DNA of 64,000 nt, from NCBI GenBank assembly GCA_009846005.1, contig VXYL01000068.1, positions 132,626-196,625 of the forward strand, written 5' to 3'. Each line of letters opens with the position of its first letter. The first letter of the stretch is position 1. The stretch comes from Gammaproteobacteria bacterium (GTDB taxonomy: Bacteria; Pseudomonadota; Gammaproteobacteria; Pseudomonadales; Azotimanducaceae). A program made the translations under genes and the position numbers. The notes beneath the pieces are model-generated. The model was not told the DNA's origin. It made no database searches and worked only from the letters and a program-made list of their open reading frames with translations. Below are positions 25,803 through 36,100 of this stretch, one piece after another.

Positions 25803-27230
25803 CTACGGCAGCGAGCGCATGATGCCATGCACCTTGCCCACCCAATCGAGCAGTTTGTCCGGCGCATGTCGCCGCCTCCACGCCCCGGCGGCGAGCTTAT
25901 TGGCCTCGAGATACGTGGGGTAGACGTGAATCGTTCCGAAGATCTTCTTGAGCCCCAGCCCGGCACGCATCGCGGTGACAAATTCGCCGATCATCTCGCC
26001 CGCGTTGGGCGCGACGACCGTGGCGCCAAGAACCCGGTCGCCCTTCGAGACGACCTTCACAAAGCCTTCCGTGCGACCCTCGGTGATGGCGCGGTCGACA
26101 TCGTCGAGGGGATGTGTCGTCACCTCGTGGTCGATGCCCTGGGCGGCGGCGTCCTCGGCACTCAACCCGACCCGGGCGACCTCGGGATCGGTGTATGTCG
26201 CCCAGGGTACGCACGAGTAGTCGCACCGGAACCGGTAGAAGGGCGAGATCAACGCATTGACCGACGCGTACCACGCCTGGTGGGAGGCCATGTGGGTGAA
26301 CTGGTAGGGGCCGATGACGTCGCCGCAGGCGTAGATCGTCGGAGCGGTGGTGCGCAACGCCCCGTTGACGACGAGCGTCCCGTCGCGGTTGGTCTCGACG
26401 CCTAAATCTTCGAGCCCGAAACCCGTGCTGCGTGCGCGTCGGCCGACCGCGACGAGGACCCGGTCGAAGGCGACGCGTTTGCCGGACTCGTCGGCGGTGT
26501 CGAGCGTGACTGCGCCGGAGTCGATGCGAGTAGCCCGGTGTCCGGTCAGGATCTCTACGCCCTCCTCGGCGAGCACGGCCTCGATGACTGCGGACGCGTC
26601 GGGGTCCTCCCTCGGCAGGAGGCGGTCTTCCATGTCGATCAGCGCGACCTGGCTGCCGAGCCGGCCGAAAGCCTGGGCGAGTTCGCAGCCGATGGGACCG
26701 CCGCCCAGAACCGCGAGTCTCCCCGGCAGTTCGTCAAGGTCCCAGATATTGTCCGAGGTCAGGATGTCGACGTCGTCGATGCCCGGAATCGGCGGCACGA
26801 AAGGCTCAGCACCGGCTGCGACCACGATGCGCCGACCCGTCAGACGGGTGGCACCGACATCCACGGTGTGGCCGTCAACGACGGTGGCGTGTCCAGCGAT
26901 ACAGCGCACGCCCAAGTCCTCGTAGCGCGCCATCGAGTCCTTCGGCGCGATCGTGGCGACGGCGTTTCGCACCCGCGCCATCACCTTCGCGAAGTCGACC
27001 TCCCCGGCGACGTTCTTCAAGCCATAGTGTTCTCCATGGCTTAGGACATGGGCTGCCTTCGCGGATGCGATCAGGGTCTTCGACGGGACACACCCGGTGT
27101 TCAGGCAGTCGCCGCCCATCGCCCCGCTTTCCACCAAGGCCACCCGTGCTTTCACGGTCGCTGCGATCAACGAAGCGATCAAGCCGGCCGAGCCGGCACC
27201 GATCACGACGAGGTTGTTGTCGAATTTCAT
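25803..27230 (-). CDS. FAD-dependent pyridine nucleotide-disulfide oxidoreductase
   Basis: The 475-residue protein resembles dihydrolipoamide dehydrogenase and the catalytic core of mercuric reductase. It has an N-terminal FAD fold (VVIGAGSAGL), redox-active GGDCLNTGCVPSK, an NAD fold (LAVLGGGPIGCELAQAF), YACGDV, and the dimerisation domain ending HVYPTYLEANK. It lacks the N-terminal metal-binding domain and the C-terminal Cys pair of true mercuric reductases. Its substrate is unassigned. Confidence 0.88.
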   Translation of the reverse strand: MKFDNNLVVIGAGSAGLIASLIAATVKARVALVESGAMGGDCLNTGCVPSKTLIASAKAAHVLSHGEHYGLKNVAGEVDFAKVMARVRNAVATIAPKDSMARYEDLGVRCIAGHATVVDGHTVDVGATRLTGRRIVVAAGAEPFVPPIPGIDDVDILTSDNIWDLDELPGRLAVLGGGPIGCELAQAFGRLGSQVALIDMEDRLLPREDPDASAVIEAVLAEEGVEILTGHRATRIDSGAVTLDTADESGKRVAFDRVLVAVGRRARSTGFGLEDLGVETNRDGTLVVNGALRTTAPTIYACGDVIGPYQFTHMASHQAWYASVNALISPFYRFRCDYSCVPWATYTDPEVARVGLSAEDAAAQGIDHEVTTHPLDDVDRAITEGRTEGFVKVVSKGDRVLGATVVAPNAGEMIGEFVTAMRAGLGLKKIFGTIHVYPTYLEANKLAAGAWRRRHAPDKLLDWVGKVHGIMRSLP

Positions 27231-27232
27231 GA

Positions 27233-28321
<1,089 letters not shown>

Positions 28322-28360
28322 ACCGGTTGAAAATCAGCCATCCAACCCCATCTTGGCGTT

Positions 28361-28382
28361 GCGAATGTTACGATTCGCTTTT
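28361..28382 (+). terminator. Possible intrinsic terminator after hemB
   Basis: GCGAAT, a 6-base loop, ATTCGC and then TTTT form a short stem with a T-run 40 bp after the hemB stop and 42 bp before trxA. The stem is short, so strength is uncertain. Confidence 0.45.
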
Positions 28383-28423
28383 GACCCCCTTGCCGAACTG
28401 CAGCACGTTTAGGAGCAGACTCA

Positions 28424-28750
28424 ATGTCGGAAAACATTCAACACGTCACCGACGCCGATTGGCACGACAAGGTCCTCGGCGCCGACAAGCCGGTGCTCGT
28501 CGACTACTGGGCCGAGTGGTGTGGACCCTGCAAGATGATCGCGCCGATTTTGGAGGAGATCGCCGACGAATACGCCGACCGCGTGCAGGTCTGCAAACTC
28601 GACATCGACGCCAACCAGCAAACGCCGCCGAAGTACGGCATCCGGGGCATCCCGACCCTGATGCTGTTTCGGAACGGCGAAGTGGAAGCCACCAAGGTCG
28701 GCGCATTGTCTAAATCGCAGTTGGCGGCCTTCCTCGACAGCAATATTTGA
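28424..28750 (+). CDS. trxA: Thioredoxin 1
   Basis: The 108-residue protein has the canonical WCGPC redox site (Cys33/Cys36), [22 protein letters not shown] with the cis-Pro, and full family length. AGGAG lies nine bases before the ATG. It is a general cytoplasmic protein disulfide reductase. Its place before rho is conserved in Gammaproteobacteria. Confidence 0.97.
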   Translation: MSENIQHVTDADWHDKVLGADKPVLVDYWAEWCGPCKMIAPILEEIADEYADRVQVCKLDIDANQQTPPKYGIRGIPTLMLFRNGEVEATKVGALSKSQLAAFLDSNI

Positions 28751-29075
28751 TCAGCGAGAGCCGCCCGCCACCGGGTTTTGACGACCATTGTGCGGCTCAA
28801 TACTCCTTGTAGACGCCGCTAATCTCGCGGTGTTAGAGTCGGAATCACAGACGCGGACTTCTCCGGCAGCACGACCCTCCTTGGAGGATCCGGCTGCGAG
28901 GTCCATCAAGCTCGAGCCGCACGCGCTTCCTTGCGAGGCGGCGCTCTAAGAGGGGACGGTACGAGCCAAGCGTCGGCTAGGGACACTTCCAGACAACCAA
29001 CATCTCCCTCAACTCACGTGGGCGTCCGTGCCCGCACCCTCACTTGCTACTAGGCCAGATAGAACCGAACCCACC
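28751..29075 (+). promoter_or_regulatory. Long rho leader with a two-part stem-loop
   Basis: No coding frame is convincing in these 325 bp. A stem-loop lies at 28866-28897: outer arms GCAGC/GCTGC, 5-base internal loops on each side, inner arms CCTCC/GGAGG around TT. Long leaders before rho are used for autoregulation by attenuation in other Gammaproteobacteria. A rho-controlled leader is therefore likely here, but the mechanism is inferred. Confidence 0.4.
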
Positions 29076-30338
29076 ATGAACCTCACAGATTTGAAACGAA
29101 AACCCGTCGGCGAGCTGATCGACATGGCTCGGGAGATGGGGCTCGACAACGTCGCCCGCTCCCGCAAACAGGAAGTCGTCGCGGCGATCCTTCGCAAGCA
29201 GGCGACCAACGGCGAAGACATATACGGCGACGGCACGCTCGAGATCCTGCCCGACGGCTACGGTTTCCTGCGCTCCGCGGACAGTTCCTATCTCGCGGGA
29301 CCGGACGACATCTACGTCTCCCAGAACCAGATACGACGCTTCAACCTGCGCACCGGAGACGGTATCGCCGGCAAGATCCGGCCGCCGAAGGGCGGAGGCG
29401 AACGCTACTTCGCGCTGTTGAAGATCGACGAGATCAACACCAGCGAACCCAATGCCAAGAAACAGAAGATCCTCTTCGAGAACCTGACCCCAGACTTCCC
29501 CGATGAACGCCTAACCCTAGAACGGGGCAACGGCACGACCCAGGACATCTCCTCGCGCATCGTCGACTTGATCGCGCCGATCGGCAAGGGCCAGCGGGCG
29601 CTGATCGTGTCGCCGCCGAAGGCGGGCAAGACGCTGATGCTGCAGAACATCGCTGACTCTATCGCCGTCACCAATCCGGATGTCGTGTTGATCGTTCTCT
29701 TGATCGACGAGCGACCGGAAGAGGTCACGGACATGCGCCGCATGGTGCGCGGCGAAGTCGTGGCCAGTACCTTCGACGAACCGCCGTCTCGGCATGTCCA
29801 GGTCGCCGAGATGGTGATCGAAAAGGCCAAGCGCCTGGTCGAGCATCAGAAGGACGTGGTCATCCTGCTCGATTCCATCACCCGCCTGGCACGCGCCTAC
29901 AACACCATCGTGCCGTCCTCGGGCAAGGTGCTCACCGGCGGCGTGGACGCCAACGCCTTGGAACGTCCGAAGCGCTTCTACGGGGCTGCCCGGAACTTCA
30001 TCGAGGGGGGGAGTCTGACCATCGTCGCCACGGCGCTGATCGACACCGGCTCGAAGATGGACGAGGTGATCTACGAGGAGTTCAAGGGTCGCGGCAACCT
30101 GGAGATCCACTTGGAGCGCAAGATCGCCGAGAAGCGCGTCTGGCCGGCGATCAACATCCGCCGCTCGGGAACCCGCCGCGAGGAACGCCTGCTGAGTGAA
30201 GACGACCTTCAGCGCGTCTGGATCCTGCGCAAACTCCTGCACGACATGGAGGACATCGCGGCCATCGAGTTCATGGTGGACAAGCTCAAGGACACCAAGA
30301 CCAACGAAGAGTTCTTCAACTCGATGCGGGGTCGTTGA
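29076..30338 (+). CDS. rho: Transcription termination factor Rho
   Basis: The 420-residue protein matches Rho over its full length. It has an N-terminal helix bundle ([18 protein letters not shown]) and an RNA-binding cold-shock domain ([24 protein letters not shown]). The ATPase domain has Walker A SPPKAGKT (179-186), Walker [11 protein letters not shown] (261-270), and Q- and R-loop sequence ([14 protein letters not shown]). It is a hexameric RNA helicase that releases transcripts. The ATG at 29076 matches the family start; no strong Shine-Dalgarno sequence is visible. Confidence 0.97.
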   Translation: MNLTDLKRKPVGELIDMAREMGLDNVARSRKQEVVAAILRKQATNGEDIYGDGTLEILPDGYGFLRSADSSYLAGPDDIYVSQNQIRRFNLRTGDGIAGKIRPPKGGGERYFALLKIDEINTSEPNAKKQKILFENLTPDFPDERLTLERGNGTTQDISSRIVDLIAPIGKGQRALIVSPPKAGKTLMLQNIADSIAVTNPDVVLIVLLIDERPEEVTDMRRMVRGEVVASTFDEPPSRHVQVAEMVIEKAKRLVEHQKDVVILLDSITRLARAYNTIVPSSGKVLTGGVDANALERPKRFYGAARNFIEGGSLTIVATALIDTGSKMDEVIYEEFKGRGNLEIHLERKIAEKRVWPAINIRRSGTRREERLLSEDDLQRVWILRKLLHDMEDIAAIEFMVDKLKDTKTNEEFFNSMRGR

Positions 30339-30386
30339 CGACCGTCAGGTTCCGGTGCGGGCCGAACGCCCGGTAACGGTATGTTC

Positions 30387-30474
30387 GTAGGGGCGGGGCT
30401 TGCCCCCGCCCGCGTGCGGTTCAGGCATGCCGTCAGTTTTGCCGAACACGGGACGGGACAAGCCCGTCCCCTAC
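30387..30474. repeat. GTAG-type REP doublet; right unit lies inside the hemY 3' end
   Basis: The left unit starts GTAG at 30387 with perfect arms GGGCGGGG/CCCCGCCC around CTTGC. The right unit (30450-30474) has perfect arms GGGACGGG/CCCGTCCC around ACAAG and ends CTAC. On the minus strand the right unit is read in frame as VGDGLVPSR at the end of hemY. Confidence 0.78.
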
Positions 30475-31632
30475 TTCAACCGCGCGCGATAGGTAGTCGT
30501 TGGCGGCTTCCACCTGTCCGGCCGACGAGCATAGGCGGCCGAGTTCGGCGAGGGTGTCGGTATCCTCCCGGCTCTCGAGGCTTGCCTCCAAATACGACAT
30601 TGCCTCCTCGACGTTCCCGGTCCACCCCGCCAGTCGACCCAGCGTCAGCAGCAGCACGGGATCGTCCGGTCGGCTCTTCAACCACTGCTTGGCGATGGCG
30701 AGCTGCTTGACCGGATCGGACTCGACGCTGCCATAACGAAGGATCCAGGCTTCGCGCCACTGCTTCTTCAGCGCTCGTCGCAATACGCCTTCGGCTTCAA
30801 CCGGGGCGGAATCCGCCAGGGCATCGACGTAGTCCATCACGATGAATTCGTCGGTTCGGAGTTTCTTCGGCATCGCTTTCCAGGCCTTGCGGGCGTGTTC
30901 GGCGGCATCGGCGCTTGCCTTGCACTTCGCGAAGCGGGCCCGCCAAATTGCCGCTTGGACGGTCGCCATGTCGGGAGCCGCGTCCTTGGGAAGGGACGGC
31001 GCGAGTTCCGCGACCGCGTCGTAATCGCCCACTTTCTCGTGGGCGACTAGCAGCCTTTTCAGGACCATGGGGTGCTGGGGTGATTGCTGGCGAAGCGCGT
31101 TCAGCGTCGCAATGCTCCGTGCCCATTGCCCGGCGACCTGCTGCAGTTCGGCTCGTACGAGTTCGACGACGAAGTCGGCCTGCGGCGTCGACTCCCGGGC
31201 ACGAGTGAGGATTTCGTCGCGTTCGCGGTGCTCTCCGAGCTCGTTCGCCGAACGGGCCGCCGCGAGCAAGTTGGCCAACGGGGTGTCGACACGGTCCGCG
31301 GACTCGAGCAGAGCGCGCTTGGCGTCGCTCCAGCGGCCCTCGGCGAGCAGCATGACACCCGTCAGGGACCGGTTGCGCGCTTTTGTCGTCCGGCGCCAGC
31401 GGAACCAGCCGGATACGGCGAAACCGCTTCGTGCCAGGCGGCGGATAAGGAAGACAAGCAGATAGACCAGCAGGGCCAAGAGGACGAGGCACGCGAGTGC
31501 GAACCACAGGCTGGTCTCGATGGTGCTGCCGTCGTAGGACACGAGGACGTAGCCGGGGTCGCGAACCATCAGGAACGCAAGCACCGCGCCGGCCCCGAGG
31601 CCAACAACCAGGAGGACGATGAAACGGATCAC
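30433..31632 (-). CDS. hemY: HemY-like TPR membrane protein, C-terminus extended through a REP
   Basis: The 399-residue protein has two N-terminal transmembrane helices (1-23 and 41-62) and then TPR-like helical repeats. It matches the HemY_N family of the proteobacterial hemCDXY cluster and is not protoporphyrinogen oxidase. Family members assist late haem synthesis in an unclear way. The last residues, VGDGLVPSRVRQN, are encoded by a REP element. The native protein probably ended near YLSRAVE. Its start overlaps the hemX stop by four bases. Confidence 0.88.
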   Translation of the reverse strand: MIRFIVLLVVGLGAGAVLAFLMVRDPGYVLVSYDGSTIETSLWFALACLVLLALLVYLLVFLIRRLARSGFAVSGWFRWRRTTKARNRSLTGVMLLAEGRWSDAKRALLESADRVDTPLANLLAAARSANELGEHRERDEILTRARESTPQADFVVELVRAELQQVAGQWARSIATLNALRQQSPQHPMVLKRLLVAHEKVGDYDAVAELAPSLPKDAAPDMATVQAAIWRARFAKCKASADAAEHARKAWKAMPKKLRTDEFIVMDYVDALADSAPVEAEGVLRRALKKQWREAWILRYGSVESDPVKQLAIAKQWLKSRPDDPVLLLTLGRLAGWTGNVEEAMSYLEASLESREDTDTLAELGRLCSSAGQVEAANDYLSRAVEVGDGLVPSRVRQN

Positions 31633-32813
31633 GTGGACGGGACCGGTTCGTCGTCGTTCCGACGCAGTTCGCGAAAACGGTCGAGCGAGCGCGAGATATC
31701 CGGTGGTCGCATCTCGAGGTCGATGCCGCGGAGTTCGTCGAGTTCCCCCATCGCTTGCGCAACCGCCGTCCGGCTCGGGTCGAGGAATCCATGCAGCCAG
31801 TCCCGGGCCGCGCGTAGGCTGAGCTCGAAGATCTCCTGGTCCCGACGCAGTACGGCGAGCTGAGCCCTTTCGAGTGCGAGGCGCAGGTGCTGTTCAAGAT
31901 ACTCGGCCTCCTCGGGCGCCAGCAGCGGACGGATGGCTTCGCCGTCGTGTCGGCGGAACCGCACGAGGCTGCCTAGACGGTCGACGAACGCATCGAGCAA
32001 CGATGCCTCCCCGCCGTCTCCGGGCGATGAATCGTCGGCGTCGTCGGACGCGTACTCGGGCAGACGCAGCGGCAGGCGGTCGAGCAGTTCCTTGACGGCC
32101 TCCAGGCGCAGGAAGACGCCCTGCGTGTCGGCGTAGCGTAGGGTCTTTAGGGAAAGCTGCTCCTCGGCGAGCAGTGCGCGCACGTCGTGGAAGCGGTAGT
32201 CGTCGAGGTCGGCGAGCACGCGGTCCGCCAGCGCGAGAAGCCGCAGCGCCCCCTTGGCGTCGTCCTGCATGAGCAATCGGTGGTTGGCGACGGTGAGCAG
32301 GTATTCGACCTCCGCCTGCCGCCACTCGCTGGGCGTGGGCGGCGCACTGGCCACGTTGTCGGCGACGGCATCCGTCATGGCGGCGCGTGCCTCACCCAGC
32401 GTTTGGCGCTGCGCGGCGAGTTCTTCGCCGAGCACCGCGAGTTCCTCGCGCAGCGCGGCGATCTCCTCGGTGGTCGCACGTTGGAAGGTCGCGGAATCAC
32501 CTTGGTAGGCGCCGATGGCGGCTTCCAACCTGGCATCCGGGTCGGTGAGCCATGCCATGTAGACCAGATAGCCCGATCCGCCGATTGCGACCAGCGACAG
32601 CAGCACGGCGAAGGTGGCGAGAATCCGGCCAGTTCGCGGTTTCGAAGGCACGGTTGGCGGCGAGGGCGGCACGGGTGCTCTAGGCGTGGGCTTGTCCCGC
32701 GGATCCTCCGGTTTGGGGGCATCGCCTGGCTTGGTCGGTGCTTTCGGTTTGGCGTCCTCGGACGCGCCAACCGGCGGCTCGGGTTTGGTCGGATCCGAAT
32801 CGGAATCAGCCAT
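31629..32813 (-). CDS. hemX: HemX-like membrane protein
   Basis: The 394-residue protein has an acidic, Pro- and Lys-rich cytoplasmic N-terminus (1-60) and one transmembrane helix (about 63-87). A coiled-coil periplasmic domain with EVEYLLTVANHRLLMQDD and AEYLEQHLRLALERAQLAVL is characteristic of the HemX family. ATG at 32813 was chosen because it falls just inside hemD. Family function is unsettled despite its place in haem operons. Confidence 0.88.
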   Translation of the reverse strand: MADSDSDPTKPEPPVGASEDAKPKAPTKPGDAPKPEDPRDKPTPRAPVPPSPPTVPSKPRTGRILATFAVLLSLVAIGGSGYLVYMAWLTDPDARLEAAIGAYQGDSATFQRATTEEIAALREELAVLGEELAAQRQTLGEARAAMTDAVADNVASAPPTPSEWRQAEVEYLLTVANHRLLMQDDAKGALRLLALADRVLADLDDYRFHDVRALLAEEQLSLKTLRYADTQGVFLRLEAVKELLDRLPLRLPEYASDDADDSSPGDGGEASLLDAFVDRLGSLVRFRRHDGEAIRPLLAPEEAEYLEQHLRLALERAQLAVLRRDQEIFELSLRAARDWLHGFLDPSRTAVAQAMGELDELRGIDLEMRPPDISRSLDRFRELRRNDDEPVPST

Positions 32814-33489
32814 TTCCACTTCCCTCCCGCAGCTCGAGTAGCGCGTCCACGACGGCTGCGGAGCCGGCACCGGCCGTGACGACCACGCGTTCGAAACCCA
32901 TCGCCCAGGCGAGGTCCGCGACGCGCTTGGAGGGCACCAGCAGCGGTACGCGGGCATCGCGTCGTTCAGCAAACCACAGTTGCTCCACGACTCGCAATCC
33001 GTCGCCGCTCGACGCCACGATGGCATCGATGCGCTCCCCCGAAATCACGGGATCGAGGGGTACGCGACGATACACGTCCCACTCGACGACGGTTCCTGCC
33101 CGGGAGCGCAGCCAGTCCTGGAGGTCTGTTTGGCCCCCAACGCCCTTGACGACGAGCGCTCGCCCGGGTGGTGACGGCGTAAGGACATCGACGACGCCTT
33201 GCGAACTGGCTTGGGTCGGCCAACTCGGTTCAACGCCGCGTGTTTTGAGCGCGCGGGCGGCAGCGGTCCCGATGGGCATCGCTGGACCGCAAAGCCAGCC
33301 GTTGGCGGCTGCGCAGGACACCGCATGCTCCGAGACGAACACCACGACGTCGAAGGGTCCTTCGGGCGGGACCGTCTGCAGCGCTTCGATGCCGAGCACG
33401 GGGGCTTTCAAGACACCGATTCTTTGCGCGGCGATAGCCGCTGCCTGGCGCGTGGCACCGGGTTCGGTTCTCGCCAGCCAGACGCGCAT
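32806..33489 (-). CDS. hemD: Uroporphyrinogen-III synthase
   Basis: The 227-residue protein has the bilobed HemD pattern. VVVFVSEHAV, the IGTAAARAL turn, LVVKGVGGQTDLQDWL and VYRRVPLDP are present, and IVASSGDGLRVV sits in the second lobe. It cyclises hydroxymethylbilane with ring D inversion. The first codon touches the hemC stop. Confidence 0.9.
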   Translation of the reverse strand: MRVWLARTEPGATRQAAAIAAQRIGVLKAPVLGIEALQTVPPEGPFDVVVFVSEHAVSCAAANGWLCGPAMPIGTAAARALKTRGVEPSWPTQASSQGVVDVLTPSPPGRALVVKGVGGQTDLQDWLRSRAGTVVEWDVYRRVPLDPVISGERIDAIVASSGDGLRVVEQLWFAERRDARVPLLVPSKRVADLAWAMGFERVVVTAGAGSAAVVDALLELREGSGNG

Positions 33490-34418
33490 CAGACGCCGAG
33501 CAACTCGCGGGCACCCAAGGCATCGAGGCGGCCGGCGACCTCCGCGCCGAGAGCGAGCGGATCGTCGCCGGACAGGGTGACCCGCAGCACCCGCGCAGCG
33601 TCGTCGTCGGCGGCGAAGGCGGTCAGGCGCAGGTTTCCCTCCCGGACGCAGTGGACGCCGAGCGGCAAGGCGCAGTCGGCGCCGAGGGCGCGTGCGACCT
33701 CCCGCTCCGCGACGACGCAGTGTTCGGTAGTCGGATCCACCGCGCTGCTCACGAGATCTCGGAGATCGGAACGCGTGGCCCGGTATTCCACGGCGAGCGC
33801 ACCCTGGCCCGGTGCGGGAACGAAAGTCTCGGTGTTCAGGCGTTGGGCGATCCGGCCATCGAGCCCGAGCCGGTCGAGGCCTGCCGAAGCCAGGAGCAGC
33901 GCGTCGTAGCGACCCTCGTCGAGGCGCTTCAGACGCGTGCCGACGTTTCCCCTGACGGGCACGACCTCGACGTCTCGCAGGACACTCTTGAGCAATGCCC
34001 GGCGCCGGATGCTGACCGTGGCCACCTTCGCGCCGGGCGCCAGGTCGTGGAGGTCCCGGATGCCGGAACCGGAACTCGCGACGAGGGCATCACGCGGATC
34101 CGCCCGGGGACCGAATGTCGTCAGCACGAGACCATCCGCGAGGGCGACCGGCACGTCCTTCATGCTGTGCGCAGCAAGGTCGGCGCGACCGTCGACAAGC
34201 GCATCGCGCAACGAGTCGATGAACACGCCCTTGCCGGGTTTGCCGTCCCGCTCGGCCGGGTGAACCAGGGGGGTCGACTGGTCGATGTCTCCCCGGGTCG
34301 CCACCTCGAGGAGTTCGACTTCAAGGGTCGGGTCGATCTCGCGCAGCCTTGCGGCGACGAAGTTGGCCTGGATCAGCGCCAAGGGGCTGCGTCGGGTGGC
34401 GATGCACAGTGCGGGCAA
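33489..34418 (-). CDS. hemC: Porphobilinogen deaminase (hydroxymethylbilane synthase)
   Basis: The 309-residue protein has IATRRSPLALIQA, KGVFIDSLRDALVDGRADLAAHSMKDVP and VSIRRRALLKS, and the dipyrromethane cofactor cysteine at about residue 249 (ALGADCALPLG). It polymerises four porphobilinogens. It heads the hemCDXY operon and is divergent from argH across 101 bp. Confidence 0.95.
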   Translation of the reverse strand: MPALCIATRRSPLALIQANFVAARLREIDPTLEVELLEVATRGDIDQSTPLVHPAERDGKPGKGVFIDSLRDALVDGRADLAAHSMKDVPVALADGLVLTTFGPRADPRDALVASSGSGIRDLHDLAPGAKVATVSIRRRALLKSVLRDVEVVPVRGNVGTRLKRLDEGRYDALLLASAGLDRLGLDGRIAQRLNTETFVPAPGQGALAVEYRATRSDLRDLVSSAVDPTTEHCVVAEREVARALGADCALPLGVHCVREGNLRLTAFAADDDAARVLRVTLSGDDPLALGAEVAGRLDALGARELLGV

Positions 34419-34463
34419 GTCGATCCCCTTTGCCGATGGACGCCGATGCTCCGGAACGGGCGT

Positions 34464-34472
34464 TGATATAAT
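34464..34472 (+). promoter_or_regulatory. Extended -10 promoter for argH
   Basis: TGATATAAT fits an extended -10 box (TG, one base, then consensus TATAAT at 34467-34472), 48 bp before the argH ATG. No good -35 box is at the expected distance, which is normal for extended -10 promoters. Confidence 0.6.
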
Positions 34473-34519
34473 CGCGCGCCGGCTCGGTTTCCGCGAGCCC
34501 GATTAACGACGGATCGACC

Positions 34520-35935
34520 ATGGCCAACGACGGCGACACCGGCAACCCCGACGAGGACAACGCACGGCCGAGCATGTGGGGTGGACGATTCTCGCAGCCC
34601 ACCGCCGAATTCGTCGCCCGCTTCACGGCGTCCGTGGATGTCGACCGGAGGCTATACCACCACGACATCCAGGGTTCCATCGCCCACGCCAACGCCCTTG
34701 AGGCCGCCGGCGTATTGAGCGCCGACGACCGCGACGCCATCGTTCGGGGGTTGGTTGCGATCCGCACCGAGATCGAGCGAGGCGAGTTCCGCTGGGATCC
34801 GGCGTTGGAAGACGTCCACATGAACATCGAAGCGCGGCTCACCGAACTGGTCGGCGAAGCGGGGAAGCGGTTGCATACGGGTCGGTCCCGCAACGACCAG
34901 GTGGCGACGGACGTTCGACTCTGGCTGCGCGACCGCCTCGACGAGGTCGAGCAACGGCTGACGGACTTGATGGCCCGCTTGGTTGACCTGGCAAGCGAGC
35001 ACACGGAGACGGTGATGCCGGGGCTGACCCACCTGCAGACCGCTCAACCCGTCACCTTTGCGCACCACCTGATGGCTTGGTTCGAGATGGCATGCCGGGA
35101 CCGCGAGCGGTTCCGGGATTGCCGCCGCCGCGTCAATGTCTCGCCGCTGGGCAGCGCCGCACTCGCCGGCACGACGTTCCCCATCGACCGGCATGCCGTC
35201 GCCGCGGAACTGGGTTTCGACGCGGCAAGCGCCAATTCCCTTGATGTCGTCAGCGACCGGGACTTCGCCATCGAGTTCTGTGCCGCTGCCAGCCTCGCCG
35301 CCGTGCACCTGTCCCGCTGGTGCGAGGAACTCGTGCTCTGGACTTCCCCGCAATGGGGATTCGTGACGTTGCCCGACGCCTATTGCACGGGATCGAGCAT
35401 CATGCCGCAGAAGAAGAACCCGGACGTGGCGGAACTGATTCGCGGCAAGAGCGGGCGCTTAATCGGCAACCTCAACGCGCTGCTCGTGCTGATGAAGGGC
35501 CAGCCTCTGGCGTACAACCGGGACAACCAGGAGGACAAGCCGCCGCTCTTCGACTCTGCCGATGCGCTGTGCGACTGCCTGGAAGCCATGTCGGGCATCG
35601 TTGCCGCGATCGAGCCGGATCCGAAAGCGATGCGTGCCGCGGCCGAGGTCGGATTCGCCGTGGCCACCGATTTCGCGGACTACCTGGTTCGCCGGGGCGT
35701 ACCGTTCCGCGACGCCCACGAGATCGTCGGCAGGGCGGTGGCGTTGGCGGTGGAACGCGGCATTTCCCTGGCGGAGATTCCGTTCGACGACCTGGCCAGA
35801 CTGTCGGACCGAATCGGTGAAGATGTCTACGACGCGATCACCCTGGACGGGGCCGTCGCCGCGCGGGATCACTTCGGCGGCACGGCGCCCGCGGCGGTGC
35901 GGGCCGCCATCGAGACCGCCCGCCACCGACTCTAG
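34520..35935 (+). CDS. argH: Argininosuccinate lyase
   Basis: The 471-residue protein splits argininosuccinate into arginine and fumarate. It has [22 protein letters not shown] (119-131) and the signature [12 protein letters not shown] (291-302) with the catalytic serine loop. An 18-residue acidic N-terminal extension precedes the family start. Confidence 0.96.
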   Translation: MANDGDTGNPDEDNARPSMWGGRFSQPTAEFVARFTASVDVDRRLYHHDIQGSIAHANALEAAGVLSADDRDAIVRGLVAIRTEIERGEFRWDPALEDVHMNIEARLTELVGEAGKRLHTGRSRNDQVATDVRLWLRDRLDEVEQRLTDLMARLVDLASEHTETVMPGLTHLQTAQPVTFAHHLMAWFEMACRDRERFRDCRRRVNVSPLGSAALAGTTFPIDRHAVAAELGFDAASANSLDVVSDRDFAIEFCAAASLAAVHLSRWCEELVLWTSPQWGFVTLPDAYCTGSSIMPQKKNPDVAELIRGKSGRLIGNLNALLVLMKGQPLAYNRDNQEDKPPLFDSADALCDCLEAMSGIVAAIEPDPKAMRAAAEVGFAVATDFADYLVRRGVPFRDAHEIVGRAVALAVERGISLAEIPFDDLARLSDRIGEDVYDAITLDGAVAARDHFGGTAPAAVRAAIETARHRL

Positions 35936-35947
35936 GCGCAGCAAACA

Positions 35948-36100
35948 ATGTTGGAACGGATCGTGCGTTGGTTGCTCGTGGGGACGTTCTGCGCAAGCGC
36001 GGCAACGTGCGGACAGAAGGGTCCACTCGAACTGCCTGATGAACAGGCGACGGCCTCGGCTGGGTCTACACGCGGAGAGGGAAATGGGATACGCGCGTAG
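35948..36100 (+). CDS. lptM: Small lipoprotein LptM (YifL-like)
   Basis: This 50-residue gene overlaps the start of lysA by 17 bases. After a hydrophobic segment it reads CGQKGPLELPDE, which is the hallmark of LptM. LptM is the lipoprotein encoded upstream of lysA in many Gammaproteobacteria and helps mature the LptD outer-membrane translocon. The residue before the presumed lipidated Cys21 is Thr, an unusual lipobox. The gene starts 12 bp after the argH stop. Confidence 0.82.
   Translation: MLERIVRWLLVGTFCASAATCGQKGPLELPDEQATASAGSTRGEGNGIRA

Noticed and set aside
25803-27230. Calling the disulfide reductase mercuric reductase
   Set aside because: It lacks the N-terminal heavy-metal domain and C-terminal Cys pair, and no mer genes are nearby.
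30433-31632. Calling hemY protoporphyrinogen oxidase
   Set aside because: The protein has two N-terminal membrane helices and TPR-like repeats with no FAD-binding fold; it belongs to the proteobacterial HemY_N family.
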